From Larimichthys crocea (lineage: Eukaryota > Chordata > Actinopteri > Sciaenidae), in assembly GCF_000972845.2 (NCBI RefSeq), contig NC_040013.1, positions 4,454,642 to 4,518,641 of the forward strand: DNA of 64,000 bases, given 5' to 3'. Shown in pieces: positions 12,097 to 24,848 of the stretch. Positions within the stretch are counted from its first letter, which is position 1, and every line of letters begins with the position of its first letter. Under the pieces are notes generated by a model. It saw nothing but the letters and a program-made list of their open reading frames with translations, was not told where the DNA came from and did not search any database. A program made the position numbers and the translations under genes.

Positions 12097-14416
12097 ATGC
12101 CAGCGCGTAACGTGGTGTCCAGCGGGCTCTCCAACAGCAAAGTCAGGTACTCCAGGTTAGCCTCTGATGATGACGGCTACATTGACTTACAGGTAAGAGG
12201 ATGACTCATTATTAGCTGAGTGCATAACACTTAAATCATATAAATAATGATAATATTGTGATTGTACACTCAAGGTCATAGTTCACCCACTTATACACAG
12301 ATTCTGGTTCAAAACGCATTATAATTAACTTAAAGGTCCAGTGTGGTCTCCTCACATCACCCTCACCTTCTTGGTGTTGTCATGACCAATGGCAAAAAGG
12401 GAGTCCACACCATGTACATTCATTAAAACAATTCTGTATTAAATCCAATTAAACCAAATGAAACAATCATAAAGGATTTGAAGTTATGAAGCAGTGCTTT
12501 CAGTTGTGTATCGTGTGCAAGTGTTGATAGTGTGAAACAAAAGCAAAGGACAACCTAAAGCATCAAACTAAACCAAACCAACCCTGACTGAAGACAGAGG
12601 AGCCCAGAACAGGGCAAAGCCATGTTATTCTATGTTTGCCTTATTCTGAAAAGAATAAGGCCCCAAATCTTACACACTGCACCTTTTTAAAGTGATTTAT
12701 TATTGCACCTCCATAACATTAAAAATTCAGATTTTTAGTGCCTTGTATGTCCAAAGTCCGGTCAGATTTCATCAGCCCGCAGCATTATTTATGGCCTGCT
12801 AGGGTTGTCAAATACTTGTTTGGCTGGCAGATTTGGCTTTTTTTTGGTTGACATAAGACAGAAGCATTTGATTGCACTTAACGTTAACCTCTAAGGACAT
12901 AACTGCTGGCCTGTACCTGTAGATGTGACACAAAATATTACTTTCTGAATGATTTTGTTAAAGACAAGAGCCAGAGTGACACGTTTTAACCTTAAATGTT
13001 GCATTACTCATAATAAGTCATGTTTAGAATTAACATGAGGTTAATATTTGTATCAACCTCATGCAAACTTCATGCATTTGTATGTAACTTTTATTGTTTT
13101 TCATTTTTTTAAATGTTATGTATTGGCCCCCCTGGGATAAAGCTTCACAAAACACTACATTTCCCATAATGCAATATACAACATGTCTCTTTTTATTTTG
13201 GTTCTTTCAAACATGCTCCATGCTGTGTTTTGTTATATAATCAGTGGTTGACAAGCCCAAAGCAGAGATTACCCTATTGACCTCGTCTGGGTTATTTTAT
13301 TTTCTCATACTTGGGAAAAGCCTTCAGGGTCACAGATGACATAGTATATTGAATTTTCTGTGTAAAAGAGGTGGGGCTTACTCTTTTTAAAGGGTTATTT
13401 CAGGTTGTAGGAAGTACTTATCAACCGTCAGTGCAGACAGCTGCAGGGTTAGGGTTAGGAAACCAGCACAGAAGTTAAGCAATGTACAGCTATGGACGGG
13501 GCAGCAACAAAACATTCATAACTCCCTAAAAAAAAAAGCAAACCTGAAACAATCGATATCTAAGTGTGCGCTATATTTAGATTATTTCATGGCTTTACTT
13601 TGTCATCGAAAGGGCTGACTGATGACAAAGTCACACAAAAATACATATGAACTAATCGACCAAGGCAGCAGTGGGACGGCGTTTCCAATGTTCTACAAGG
13701 TAAAATGACGTTACAGATATCTACTGTAGGTCATACATCCCCACTTCAAAAATCCTAAAAAAAACATCTTTGTCATGGTGGCTTGGTGAATTTTAATTTC
13801 AATATTTATTCACAAAAAATACAGTCCGTAACAAACACATTACATCTTCCTGTACATAATGAAACATGACAGGTTCAGTCAGCTCCCTTTGATATAAAGT
13901 TTCTTTCAGCCGGTCACAGACTTTCCCTGTTCTAAGAAGTTCGGGTACATCATGAGCCAGTCTAATTTTGTCTGTCCGGGTCAGTACATGAGTGGGAAAA
14001 ACAGGCATGGCGACAGAAAGCCTCTCTGTGTCAGAGAAAAGTGTTTTTAATGAGATCATTCTCCTCTCCTGCAGTTCAAAAGGAGCCCACCCAAAGTCCC
14101 GTACAAAGCCATAGCTCTGGCCACAGTCCTCTTCTTAATCGGCTCTCTGCTAATCATCATTGGTGCCCTTCTCCTGGCTGGATACTTTGAAGTCACTGTG
14201 AGTACTCGTACAGAGTTTTTACAGCCTTTTCACAGTACGACCAACGTATTTACCGAGATGTTTTCCCTCTTTCAGCACACAGACAGAACTGTGCCCGTCC
14301 TCATCATCGGGATCCTCGTCTTCCTGCCTGGAATTTACCACCTACGAATAGCTTACTATGCATCAAAGGGCTACCACGGCTACTCCTATGACGATATCCC
14401 AGACTTTGACGACTGA
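12097..14416 (+). CDS. tmem230: Transmembrane protein 230
   Basis: Three coding exons with consensus splice sites: 12097-12192 (32 codons), 14075-14197 (41 codons) and 14276-14416 including TGA. The product is 119 aa, essentially the family length (human about 120). The N-terminus [20 protein letters not shown] is cytosolic. Two hydrophobic helices follow: [20 protein letters not shown] in exon 2, and one in exon 3 around [16 protein letters not shown]. The C-terminus [11 protein letters not shown] is the acidic tail characteristic of TMEM230 (DUF872). The family acts on secretory and recycling vesicles, including synaptic vesicles. The ATG at 12097 was chosen because it gives the family N-terminus; the upstream in-frame open stretch has no ATG. 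The first intron (1.88 kb) carries two MITEs. Confidence 0.95.
12330..12690. mobile_element. MITE with TTAA-type ends in tmem230 intron 1
   Basis: The left end TTAAAGGTCCAGTGTGGT at 12330 is mirrored at the right by ACACACTGCACCTTTTTAA, ending at 12690. The terminal inverted repeat is about 20 bp, and TTAA at both edges is consistent with piggyBac-type TTAA target duplication. There is no coding capacity in the 361 bp. Confidence 0.7.
13395..13775. mobile_element. degraded MITE related to the element at 20437-20863
   Basis: The right part (CATACATCCCCACTTCAAAA) and an internal ACCAGCACAGAAG block match the better preserved element at 20437-20863. The left terminus is eroded. It lies in the tmem230 first intron. 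Confidence 0.45.
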
Positions 14417-14633
14417 CGGACGCCGCAGTCTTCCTGCACTCACGTGTACTCATAATATTCCGCTTATGCTCCATTTAAATGCACTGATTTCTTGAAATAA
14501 CTAAAGTTTAAATAGATTCTGTAAATTACTAGCATCTGATGCTTGTGGTAGTTGATGACCTGCTTTTTTAGAAACCAAATCAGTATCAGAGATTGTTTGA
14601 TTTGTATATTTGTTTTAATTAGCTTGATAAATT

Positions 14634-14639
14634 AATAAA
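14634..14639 (+). terminator. tmem230 polyadenylation signal
   Basis: AATAAA 218 bp downstream of the tmem230 stop codon, followed by a T/GT-rich stretch (TTTTGTTTGTGTAATG). It is the first canonical hexamer after the stop codon. Confidence 0.7.
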
Positions 14640-14755
14640 AAATGTATGTTTGATGAATGTATTTTGTTTGTGTAATGTTATTTCTGCTAGTTAGATCATC
14701 TGTACGCTGAGATAAATTGACATTACGACCATCATACTCATCTTATTAAGTCTGT

Positions 14756-15045
14756 TAAGTCTTGTTCGTCTCCCCAGCAGACCACTGTATGGAAAATAGC
14801 AGAGGCTACCACAGTTTTTAACAGAGTCCTGCACACTTTAAAGGATCTCAGTCTCGTCAGCAAGTGGACACAACTTTGACCCTTCTTGTACAGGATGTCT
14901 GTGTCCGACCAGTCCAGTTTGTTGTTGAGGTGAACACCCAGGTGTCCAATCCCTGGATCTTCACTGATGAGGTCTGAGATGTCTCCCCTCCTTCACCACC
15001 TCCGATCTGAACAGAATCTCATTGTCGATAACTTTACACGGAGTT
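14756..15045 (-). mobile_element. LINE reverse transcriptase fragment (Rex/Babar-like)
   Basis: The minus strand translates, with few interruptions, to GVHLNNKLDWSDTDILYKKG and then a conserved LRSF...LLKTVVASAIFHTVVCWG segment. This is the C-terminal thumb region of a common teleost non-LTR reverse transcriptase. It is 5'-truncated. A more C-terminal piece of what looks like the same family lies at 61200-61500. Confidence 0.75.
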
Positions 15046-17409
15046 GATGTACAATAGGACACATTTTAGCCTATAATACAATACATAGAAGAATTCAACT
15101 TGCAGGTCTGAATACACATAATAAAACTGAACGAAATTATAGTGCAATTAAAATAAAAGTGCAAACATTTCAGGCTGGAATAACTTCGTGATGTATCTGC
15201 ATCATACACCATAATTGGCTGTCAGATATTTAATAAAAAAGCGTATTGTTGTGTGTCCACAACACGATCAATACTGTTTAATGCAGTGCACCTTACCCTC
15301 CAGTTAATTATTCCTAATCCCGTTCAGAGTTGGTCTTTCTTGGAGGATTTCATGTGATTAATTCCAATCCTTTGATCTCCATATGGTGCACCTGGCCTGT
15401 GAGAGTAAATGGTAGTCAAACAGGGGCGCACGCAATTAAGATTTGACATTCTGTTAACCTGCGTCAAAAAGTGTTTCCTCTAATCTGCGCCGTGGACTCG
15501 ACATAATTTAAAAAGTGTGCTAGTCAAAAGGCAAGGCCATCACCCCCATTTCCTCTGCAGGATAATCAGTCATCGTATGCGAAACACACTGCCAGAAAAA
15601 TGCTGTCAGATGCTTGGCAACCGGCTGTTTCATTGGAAATTTTCAAGGACAGTTGCTTGTGTTCTTTTGTCTCAGCCAACCACAAAGTAACTGGCGTTAG
15701 TCATATCGGATCAAACACTTTACATCAGCTCAGAAACTTTATTTCTAAAAGGCTGCCTACCTTTTTTTTCAGGAAACACTCACACATGCATGCAGAATAT
15801 ACTTGCAGAAGATGTGTTTTGTTTTTTAATTATATTATTGATTATTACCATACATGTCAGGCAACAAATGTTAAGCAGACATAATAAAACATGCACACAG
15901 CCACACAATAAGTGCAAGATAATATTCCTGGGATTTTCTCATAATAACAGTCCACAGTTGAGGTTATACTACTTTATAACCATGTCATCTCAAGGCAAAA
16001 ATCAATATAAACTGTTTAATTATGTCCTAAATTATGTTATTTTCTGTGTTTGTGTTTGCCTACACCTTTTTAACTAATGCACAATGTTGCCCTCTTGTGT
16101 TGATCCAGCATGATTGTGATGTTTTAAAAGCAGCAAGTGCGCCTCAATAACCCAAACAGACCAGCCCACACATCAGTTTGTTCATTTGTGAGGAACTTCT
16201 CATTCTGGAGGACCAGAAGAAGGTAAGATAATAATAATAATATTAGACAGTACAAGTTAAAAAAAACTCCAAATCTCTCTCTCTATCTTTGCTTTTTAAA
16301 CAATTAAATGAAGGGGGTCATTCAAATTAATTTTAATAATTAAAGAAAAAGATGACAAATGCTTTTTTACCCTTGTTATATTTATAAATGTTTATAAAGG
16401 AAACAGAAAAACACAGAAATCAAGAATTAATGAGTATGAATGAGTTTGAACTTAGCCAATATTACACCAAATTAACAAAATAACACACCTAACTTAACAG
16501 CTAGTTTATGTACATGGTAATAAATACATAATTACAGATTAATAATTAGCTTTTAATTAAATTAATCGCCGTTAAAATCAGTTTATAAAGTTAATAACAG
16601 GCTGGCGCGCGCTAGTCTGATTTTCAGCCGTTAGTAACGGAAAGCTAATTAGCATTAGCTCAGAATTTGAATTTGAATTTAGCATCGACAGTTACAGATT
16701 TATTTTTAATTTAGGCTTTTTTTTAATCCAACTTTAACATTTTTATTGGCACCCGGTTTGTTAAATTGTGTCAAATATTTTATTTTATTTTCCTTAAATA
16801 ATGTTACATTAGAGTAACGTTGTGAATACGTTGTTAAAACGTTGTGACAGGTTACGGCGCAGCGTAATGTCACGGTAAGATTATTATTTTAATTATAAAA
16901 TAGGAAAATTAAAGATATTCATGGGACTGTGTAAAAACACAACTTATAAACCTTTAATTTAATTTTTATATTCGCCTTTTTTTTTTTTTAAATACTGGGA
17001 AGTAGTTTATCCTCACTGCACGTTAACGACACGTTTGTTTTAGTTGTTTTACATTTGTTGGTTTGTTGCTGTACCAAACGGTCTCTCCAGTCAAATGTGT
17101 CCTTTAGGTGTGGGCTCGCCTTTTGTTACGGTCACCGTGTCTTATTCTTTCCCAGGGAAAGACGCTTTTGTCTGGGGCGCTTTACAAGCTGCAGCACCAA
17201 GTCACGGAGGGCTGTTACTACACCTTCAAAATAAAAGCATGTAAAAATGATCTGACTTGTTTCAAACTTTTCAATTAAATTTTTGACTATAGATCTGCAG
17301 CTAATAGTTTCATAGTTTCATTTACATTAGGCCTTTTTCCACAGGTGTTATTTATAATTGGCATAGCAATAAAAGTAATGATGGCTCTGTTCTGCTCAAG
17401 TGGCTCTGT

Positions 17410-17410
<1 letters not shown>
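15046..17410. other. intergenic, no gene supported
   Basis: AT-rich. Two short segments could be exons of a non-coding transcript: about 16150-16222, ending in a GTAAGA donor, and about 17155-17265, beginning after TTCCCAG and containing AATAAA at about 17233. There is no convincing open frame across them. Confidence 0.35.
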
Positions 17411-17483
<73 letters not shown>

Positions 17484-17484
17484 T
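17411..17484. repeat. (GATA)n microsatellite
   Basis: About 18 uninterrupted GATA units. They abut the 3' end of a minus-strand LINE, so the tract is probably the expanded (TATC)n tail of that insertion. Confidence 0.95.
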
Positions 17485-17790
17485 ACTTTATTTATCCCAA
17501 GCTGGGTGACAATAGACAACATAAGAAAAATATAAAGAACAAACTATACATAATAAAATAGCAAAATAGCAAAAGTAAATAAAATATATTGTACAAAAGT
17601 TTATACAGAAAATTGGCAAAGTACAAATTGTGCAATATGTATTGTATATAATGTATTGTGCAAAGTAAGAAAGGAGAAATGTGCAATGTGTGTTACTGTG
17701 TGAAGAAAAGTGACAAGTAAATGTAGCTGTTATTATACAGTGTAATGGCATGTGGCAGGAAAGATTTCCTCTATCTGTAAAGAAAGAAAG
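17485..17790 (-). mobile_element. LINE 3' end with tetranucleotide tail
   Basis: Read on the minus strand, the segment ends GGGATAAATAAAGTATATC followed by (TATC)n. This is the usual 3' terminus of teleost non-LTR elements that end in a short repeat. Upstream sequence is AT-rich 3'UTR; no RT frame is preserved. Confidence 0.6.
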
Positions 17791-18276
17791 ATAAGAATAA
17801 AATAAAAGGTATGTAATAAAGATATATTACAGCTCAACCAATATATCTACAGGCAGATTTTATAGTCTGATATTGGTATTTATGTTGGTATGGTATGTAG
17901 GACATAATGCTGAAAAAAGATGCTGATGATAGTTTAGATCAATTATCTCTATTTGTGTTTTTTCTTTATGTGTAGATATTTATAATTATCAACTTTCCAG
18001 TGAGGTTTACTGTTTCAGTGCACTACTGTATTGTTTACAGTACATACAAGTGTCTGAAAACTACAGGATCATTATAAAAAAAATGTTTATGTTTATTCCT
18101 ATATATAAATAATATCAACCAGGATTTTGAAAGCGGAAATCTTCCTAACATCGGCTCCGAAAAAGTCCAATATTGGTCGGTCTATATAAAGATATACGGT
18201 ATGTAGGGCACATACATATGCATATGAATATAAAAAGCAGGTATAAATAAATGAATATATATATCTTATATTATTC

Positions 18277-18277
18277 T

Positions 18278-18318
<41 letters not shown>
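18277..18318. repeat. (AT)n dinucleotide repeat
   Basis: Almost pure TA alternation inside a broader AT-rich segment (18180-18360). Confidence 0.95.
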
Positions 18319-18320
<2 letters not shown>

Positions 18321-18739
18321 TATATATACACATTATAAAAACATATATAATTATATGGTTTGAGATTTACGAGGATGTGTGTAAGGCATAAAACAGAATA
18401 TAAAAAATAACAACAAAGTCAGATTAGTGTGTCTCTAACTTTCTTGATTTGTGTAGTCCATAAAATGATGGAAAATTCAGAAAATGCAGAATTATATAGA
18501 CACAATTCGACAACCAAGAGGCAACACATATTGCGATAGATCAATGATTAAAGCTGTTTTATCACTAACTAACAATAGATTTGTGTTTCTGTATGTGGGG
18601 CTTTATTATGAAAGGTGTAACAGGAAGTGTTGTGGTTGTGTCCTGTGTGTGTTGACAGTGGTTCATGCACTCCTGCAGGAGGAGGAGGGAATGATAATGA
18701 TGGGAGGAGAGACAGAGTATCAACAGCAGGGCTACAACT

Positions 18740-19308
18740 AAACGTGCAGTGTGCGCTCTCTTTCTGCTCCAACTTGCGCCTGTTTGATGAGAAATGCGCA
18801 GTGCGTCGACCCAGAGCCGTTTCTACACACTCAAGAAGTTAATTATGAGCTCTCACTTATGATTACAGGTACTTTTCAAGCAAGTTTGGACAAAGACGAT
18901 TGGAGGGACATAAAATCCAAGGCGTGGAAAGTTTAAATGGACTTTAAATGGGCTGAGGTCGGACTGGTGAAGGTGGTCTGGGTTCATGGATTTTATTGGA
19001 AACCGAGAAGTATTTTCTTCTAGGAAGTCTGACAAACATGGATGTCGTGGACTAATTTTTATTTTCTTTTGATCCAGGCAAGGACTGAGAACAAAAATGT
19101 GACCACCTGCCTTTTTCTTTTTTTTTTCTAAACTCCCTCCTTTATTTTTATGTTAAAATCTGTATTATTTTTTTTACTCACTTCTTCCAGAAGAGAAAAG
19201 GAATGATCGGTTAAATTCGGGTCTGCAAGACGAGTCTTAAAGAAGAGCATCAATGGATTGAAAGATTATACTTTTCAGCTTTCAAGTGGAAAAAGTGCCT
19301 CAAGCAAG
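18740..19308 (+). other. igsf9a: putative non-coding first exon of igsf9a
   Basis: This segment lacks repeats, has a more balanced composition than its flanks, and ends at AGCAAG followed by the strong donor GTAAGAG at 19309. The next acceptor in the right place is 5' of the start-codon exon (CTCTCGCAG ending 24813). A long first intron with a non-coding exon is common for neuronal adhesion genes. This is inference; transcript evidence is needed to place the transcription start. Confidence 0.35.
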
Positions 19309-20436
19309 GTAAGAGGCTGTGCAGAGCGTAAACATCCCCCTTAGGCCATATATTTTGCTATAACACCAGTTTCCCTGCAGAATATACTGTAGAGTTACAG
19401 TAATACAGTGCAGTATCACCCCTTTGTTTATGTTTATGTATCACATGCACCACTTGTAATCTCAGGATGAGACATCACAGGTTCAACACGCTGTAATAAA
19501 TCACAAGTGAACTCTGTCCCCATGATTAAAAAGCCTAAATAGTGTTTTAATAGTCTTTTAAATAGTTCAATTATTCTTTTATTCAGGGGCTCTCAGCTGC
19601 TATCATTCTCACTGAGGCAGACAAAAGATGCACCTGTTTTGGTTTACAGGAGGTCTATATGGTTACACAGAGGACCGAGTGTCACAATTCACCATAGGGC
19701 TGCGAAGATAAAGAGCTTGGTGTCTGTTTTATGTGGACCAGGCGGCGTGTTCGCCTGCAGCTCGTCCTCATGGGGCAATGAGCCGCTCACAACCTTATCC
19801 AAGCTGTCTGGTGCAGCCGTCTTGTGTTTTCCCTGCTCCAGTGCTTCCTATCTTGTGTTTTTGTTGTGCTTCTTGACACTGATTGGTGAGAAAGGAGGTG
19901 CACAGACACATACATCAGTCTAATCCCTTGTTTTTGGGCCATAAGACTGTTTACTCTCATGAATATAAGCTCCCTTTGTTAATCAGCTTGTCTGTTGTCG
20001 ATGGCTTCGGTCATCTTTGACATGACAACAAATAAAGAGAAGAATACTTCCCCTCCAGTTCCTAACTAATTCAGTTATTGATTGCCTTTGCATTATTTAC
20101 AGGGTGACAGTGATGTGCAGGAACCAGATCTCACCATCCAGGCACGCGAGCTTAACAAAGTCTGCATGTCGAACACCAGCTCAGTTATTTTACACAGTGA
20201 TATTACCATATTTTAACATTTAACATGCCTTGATATTTCACTAGTGACTCACAAATCACAACACCGTGCCCCGTAGGCGGATTGCCATGCTGGAGGAGAT
20301 TGATTGTATTGAGAAACAAATTATTCATGAGCTGAAAGTGGTTACTCCAAATTGATGTTATTAGTGGTTAAGGTAGAGACTATTAGCCTCTGAAGTGAAG
20401 CTCACGGGATACCAAAAAATATGCAAAGAGACGCAC

Positions 20437-20863
20437 TTTACAGGGATAGTTTGGGGTATTTGAAGTGGGGTTGTATGAGTCAGTGAACTACCTAAAGTAG
20501 ATGGCAGTCGGTGTGCTCCAAGTTTAGAGAAAGAGACAAGAGGACCAGCACAGAAGCTAGACAAAGTACTGCCAAATCAAAAAATGTAATTTTCCTTTGC
20601 AGAGCATGGGAGTTGCTAGTCTACAGCTGCCTAAATCTGCAACAACTAACAAATGAATTAACCAATAAACAGCCAAGTCACACAATAACACTAACTAACA
20701 ATCGAGGGAGCAACGGAAAAACAACTGTTTTATCAATGGAGTCTGGAGGCTTTGAAGAGAGAATATATCGATATAAACACTTCAGTTTATCTGTAAATGT
20801 TCTAAATACAGTATAAACTACCTCATGCAACCCCACTTCAAATAATCCGAACTATCCCTTTAA
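20437..20863. mobile_element. MITE with ~30-bp terminal inverted repeats
   Basis: The left end AGGGATAGTTTGGGGTATTT plus GAAGTGGGGTTG is mirrored by CAACCCCACTTCAAATAATC and CGAACTATCCCTTT at the right. The outer bases (TTTA on the left, TTAA on the right) suggest an eroded TTAA target. No transposase frame. Confidence 0.75.
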
Positions 20864-23206
20864 GTGAAGTAATGTAGTAACCAAAACTATGGGAGATTAG
20901 ACAAAGAGGCTAATAAAGTTTAAAGGCCCGGCAGCGCACCATAAATTGTGACCATTGTATGTTTTACGTCTCATTAGAGTTGACCTGTCTGGAAAAGCCT
21001 TTCACATCTGGACAGTCACATCTGGTCCCTAAATGAAGAACCATGTCTGTGAACATCCAGGATCTAGGATAACATCTCTCATTGATCTTCAAGTCTTAAA
21101 GTAAACTCAGTTCCCTGCTTCACCAGCAGACTTCTCTCGAGTTTGTTACCTTTGGCCTTTGGCCTCTCCCAGTCGTGCCTTGAAAGTAGCTTTATTGGAC
21201 TGACCTGTCCCTGACAGTCGGGGGCAGGGAAGGACAAAGACTCAGGACTTAACAAGGAGGATGTGAGCTGCTTTTCTTTCACTACACTTATGTCATTCTC
21301 CCACTCCCCTGAGACCTCTGAACTGAAAGTGAAATCATCCCGGTGGAACAAAAACGGTCCAGTCAGTCCACTCATGCGTGAAGCAGCAGTGCTCAGTTGT
21401 GTAGTAAAGGTGACACTGTTTCTCTGTGTGAGTAACAATCAAGCATTCCTCATTACTCAATAACGTTATACCCTGGAGCGCCATGTGATAGGTTACCAGC
21501 CATTGCTATGTTAATCCATATACAGTAGGCTTTCCCCGTCACGAGACTAGAGCTTCATTCCCGTGCCTGGTGTGTGCGCCCAGCTCATTTCCTTTACTCC
21601 GAGAAAAATGTCAATACAAAAACTAAATTGGGTTGCAGTGCCAGAGACAACATCCATGAATTGATTGCTGGTCCAACCAGTCAAGGTTGAATTTACAAAC
21701 CAACATATGTTCCTGCCTCTGTGTGCGATTGTTCCGATCACCTGTGAAAGGTTGTGCTGGCCTCTGTCAGGATTAGCAAGGATTACTTAGAGAGTAATGC
21801 CACTTCTTATCTTCCTGTATCTGTCACTAACATCACTGATGGCTCTGGTTTGGTACTGAGGTGTAACACACACTCCCTCACACATACGCTTTAGGTGAAA
21901 AGATCAATTTTCATGTTGGGATTTCTATGAGGAGAAGAAAAAAAAAAAAAAGACTGCTCATGTCAGCTCCTGCACTGTGCACCTTCACTTCTGCATTATT
22001 CAGTTTATTCCTCCTGATCAGTCTAGTGTGATTCACAGGCGATGCATATGGAGAGGTCAGGCTTACCAGCTGTTGAGGCTGACAGCTTGGAGTCAGCTTT
22101 TTACATACGTTGAACACGAGAACACATCCATCCGTCCGTCTTTGCTCATTCTGGAAACAACTTGGTGCTAATTATTGATGAGATTTGAACTCTCTGGAGG
22201 ATGTCACAGATTCAAACACCGGGTGAAAGATGGCCAGTAATGAACTTGTCTGCATTTGTAATGTTATTGTTAGGCAGCGGAGATAAGAAGATGAGATGTA
22301 CTTTGCTCTTTGTTGCCTGTGGTCTCCATAAAATGTGGACAACAGCAAACAAACCATGTTATCTCCACCTCCCTGCAAGCAGAATAATCTGCAGTGTTTA
22401 GTGACTTGATTTACTGGTGATTGATGACAGCGTGTCCTCTATTTGTCTCACCAATTTGATCTCTAATTTGATTACACTATTAACACCCGGAGAGCAGAAG
22501 GGCAGGATTAGTCTGGGTGTTAGAAATGTGCGGTCCAGGAGGTTAAGGCATGACTAGATCTAAAGCAATTTGTGTCATTGAAATCCGGGCGAAACATCGC
22601 CGTGTCCGCACACGTTACAGACCGGAATGCTTTGTGCTGAGGCAGGAACAAAGTGTCACTTTTTTACCTCGTGAAAAATCACGTCCCGGCAACCTCGTTA
22701 TTAGAGTGTCAAAGAAGATAAAGTTCTCTATTTCGCCGGCGATGTCCGACGTCCCCGTTGCACAAATTCATTTCAAGTAAATCAGAGATGATATATATTC
22801 TTTATGTCAGCGTTTCTCCGGACGGTAAACGGTTAATTACGTCCACTTTCCTTCGTTTACCCTTGTGAGGAGATTAGTGTGAACCTTGTACACCTCTCAC
22901 GTGCACTAAGTATATATGGTGCAAGCCTTCACTGTTGAATGGGAGCTCTAATTCACAGTTTCTTTTTAAGTGCATTACTCTATGTATATCATGATACCTC
23001 ACATGTATTGGCAGATTATAGTCAGATACATAATTAAAGTCTGTTTTTAGTCCTTGTCCTTTTCAAGGCCCTCTCCGTCTACATGTCAATTAATTAGCCC
23101 CTCGCTGCGCTCTGCTGCCTGAGGAAATAACTTGGTTGTCTTCCGTCTACTCCTGCACCTGCAGACAAAGCCCGCTTCGAGGCTTCCTCTGTAATATGTC
23201 GGCTCA

Positions 23207-23226
23207 GTGTGTGTGTGTGTGTGTGT
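23207..23226. repeat. (GT)n dinucleotide repeat
   Basis: About ten GT units in the putative igsf9a intron 1. Confidence 0.9.
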
Positions 23227-24848
23227 CTGTCTCTCCCCACAAGCCAGTCATATATCATGGCGTGGATACAGCAGATCCAGCTGGAGCCAAGATGAGATTT
23301 GTTACATCTTGCGGTTGTCAAAAGTTACTCGAGAGTCCAGATATGAGCTTGAATTTTTTTGATATATATACGATATGATCTGCTCATTACTTTTGCTGTC
23401 ATGTCGTTACAGCCGAGCTGATGCAGTGATATGAAAACACTTCATCATTTTCTGGACTGCTGGAGGTGACACCTGAATGATTAGACTGAAAGGGTTTTAT
23501 TTCCTTATTTGTTTGAGAGTCCTGTTTATTCCGACACCCTATCGAGCGAATAATGTCTGCTCAGTCGGAGTAATCCTTGTCTCCTTGCACTGAAACGTCA
23601 TGCAAAAACTACCACTCGTGCTCTTCCTTCATCAGCCTTTGCTGTAAAGCCAACCCCACTCCTCTTCATCGCCTGTGTGACATCGGTTTTGACTTTTGGA
23701 AAGGTGTTAAACAAAAGCTATTACCGTGCTTCAAGGGCAGCCACGGCAGCAGCAACAGCCTCAACCTGGTGCCCTCACGGTGCCAAATGCAAGGTGATAA
23801 ATGCATCTTTCTGCTGCTGTATTTATTCACTCAAGTGTGGCCGCTAAGAGACTGAAGGTGTCTGCCGTGTGATTCTGTTATCCTGTGCTGTGGCTACATC
23901 AGCAGCTAATATCCAGCGAGGTACCTGCTGCCTAAGAATAGCCTCCTTCTTGTATTACTTAAACAAACTTAAACTAATAAGCCGGTATTAGGGGTTGCTG
24001 AATGGAGTGACTGAAGGGGAGGCGGGTGAGGTCTACCATTATGTTTGAAGGGCAACAACTTAAACTTGTGCCTTCAATCCAATTTGAGGTGGAGGGCCTC
24101 ACGAGCTGCTGCAGCCGCCCTCATCGTTCAAGACCGTGAATTAGGCCCACAATTTGTGTAAGTGGAGTCTTGTTTGTGGGACTCATTAGGGCTGTGTTGG
24201 TGCGTTTGCATGTGTTGTTTGTGTATTTAATAATCAAGTGAATCACGGCACTGGCTGCTTGACATGTACGGCACTCAACGCGGTCTTGAATTGCAGACTG
24301 TGGTGGTCTATTTATGCCTCTTGAGTTCCTTTTTTAAGCACCGATAATAGGATAACATCTGGAGTCAGGGAGACACCTTTCAGTGCTGCTCACATCTCAG
24401 TGTGAGACAAGACCTTCTGGGTGAGCTGGACCAATCGCAAGCATCAGGTTAATCTGTACATCCACATGTCCCCTCTGTGGACACACACAAACATGCAAAC
24501 ACTGTACTTTGGCCTTTGCAGGCAAACCTCCACAGGATGTATACACCAAGCGACCTCATGCCATACTGTCTATTTGTAGAACTAGCTGGAATGGCTTTTT
24601 TTACCTTAATCCCGCCGCAGTCTTTTCAAAGAATATATCAACCAAAGAGCATCTGGACTGTGGTGTAGTCGCTGGATTATGAGGTTATGTTAACTCGAGG
24701 GATTACATCAGTCTGAGGGCAGATGTGAGGGAGGCAGCCGCGAATCTGTGAATGGTAAAGATAAAGTATTATTGTGTCGAAGAGTTAACGGGATGTGCGG
24801 TCTTCTCTCGCAGGTCGGGAGATGTGTGAAGGAGTGTGACGGACGGCC

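Larger units (their letters stand above)
19309..24813 (+). other. putative igsf9a intron 1, no other gene seen
   Basis: Contains the MITE at 20437-20863 and a short GT tract at 23207-23226. Non-repetitive blocks at 22500-22900 and 23580-24480 could be conserved regulatory DNA, but the sequence alone cannot show this. Confidence 0.4.

Noticed and set aside
13446..13460. Interstitial telomere repeat (GGGTTAGGGTTAGG)
   Set aside because: Only two units within a degraded MITE; too short to mean anything.
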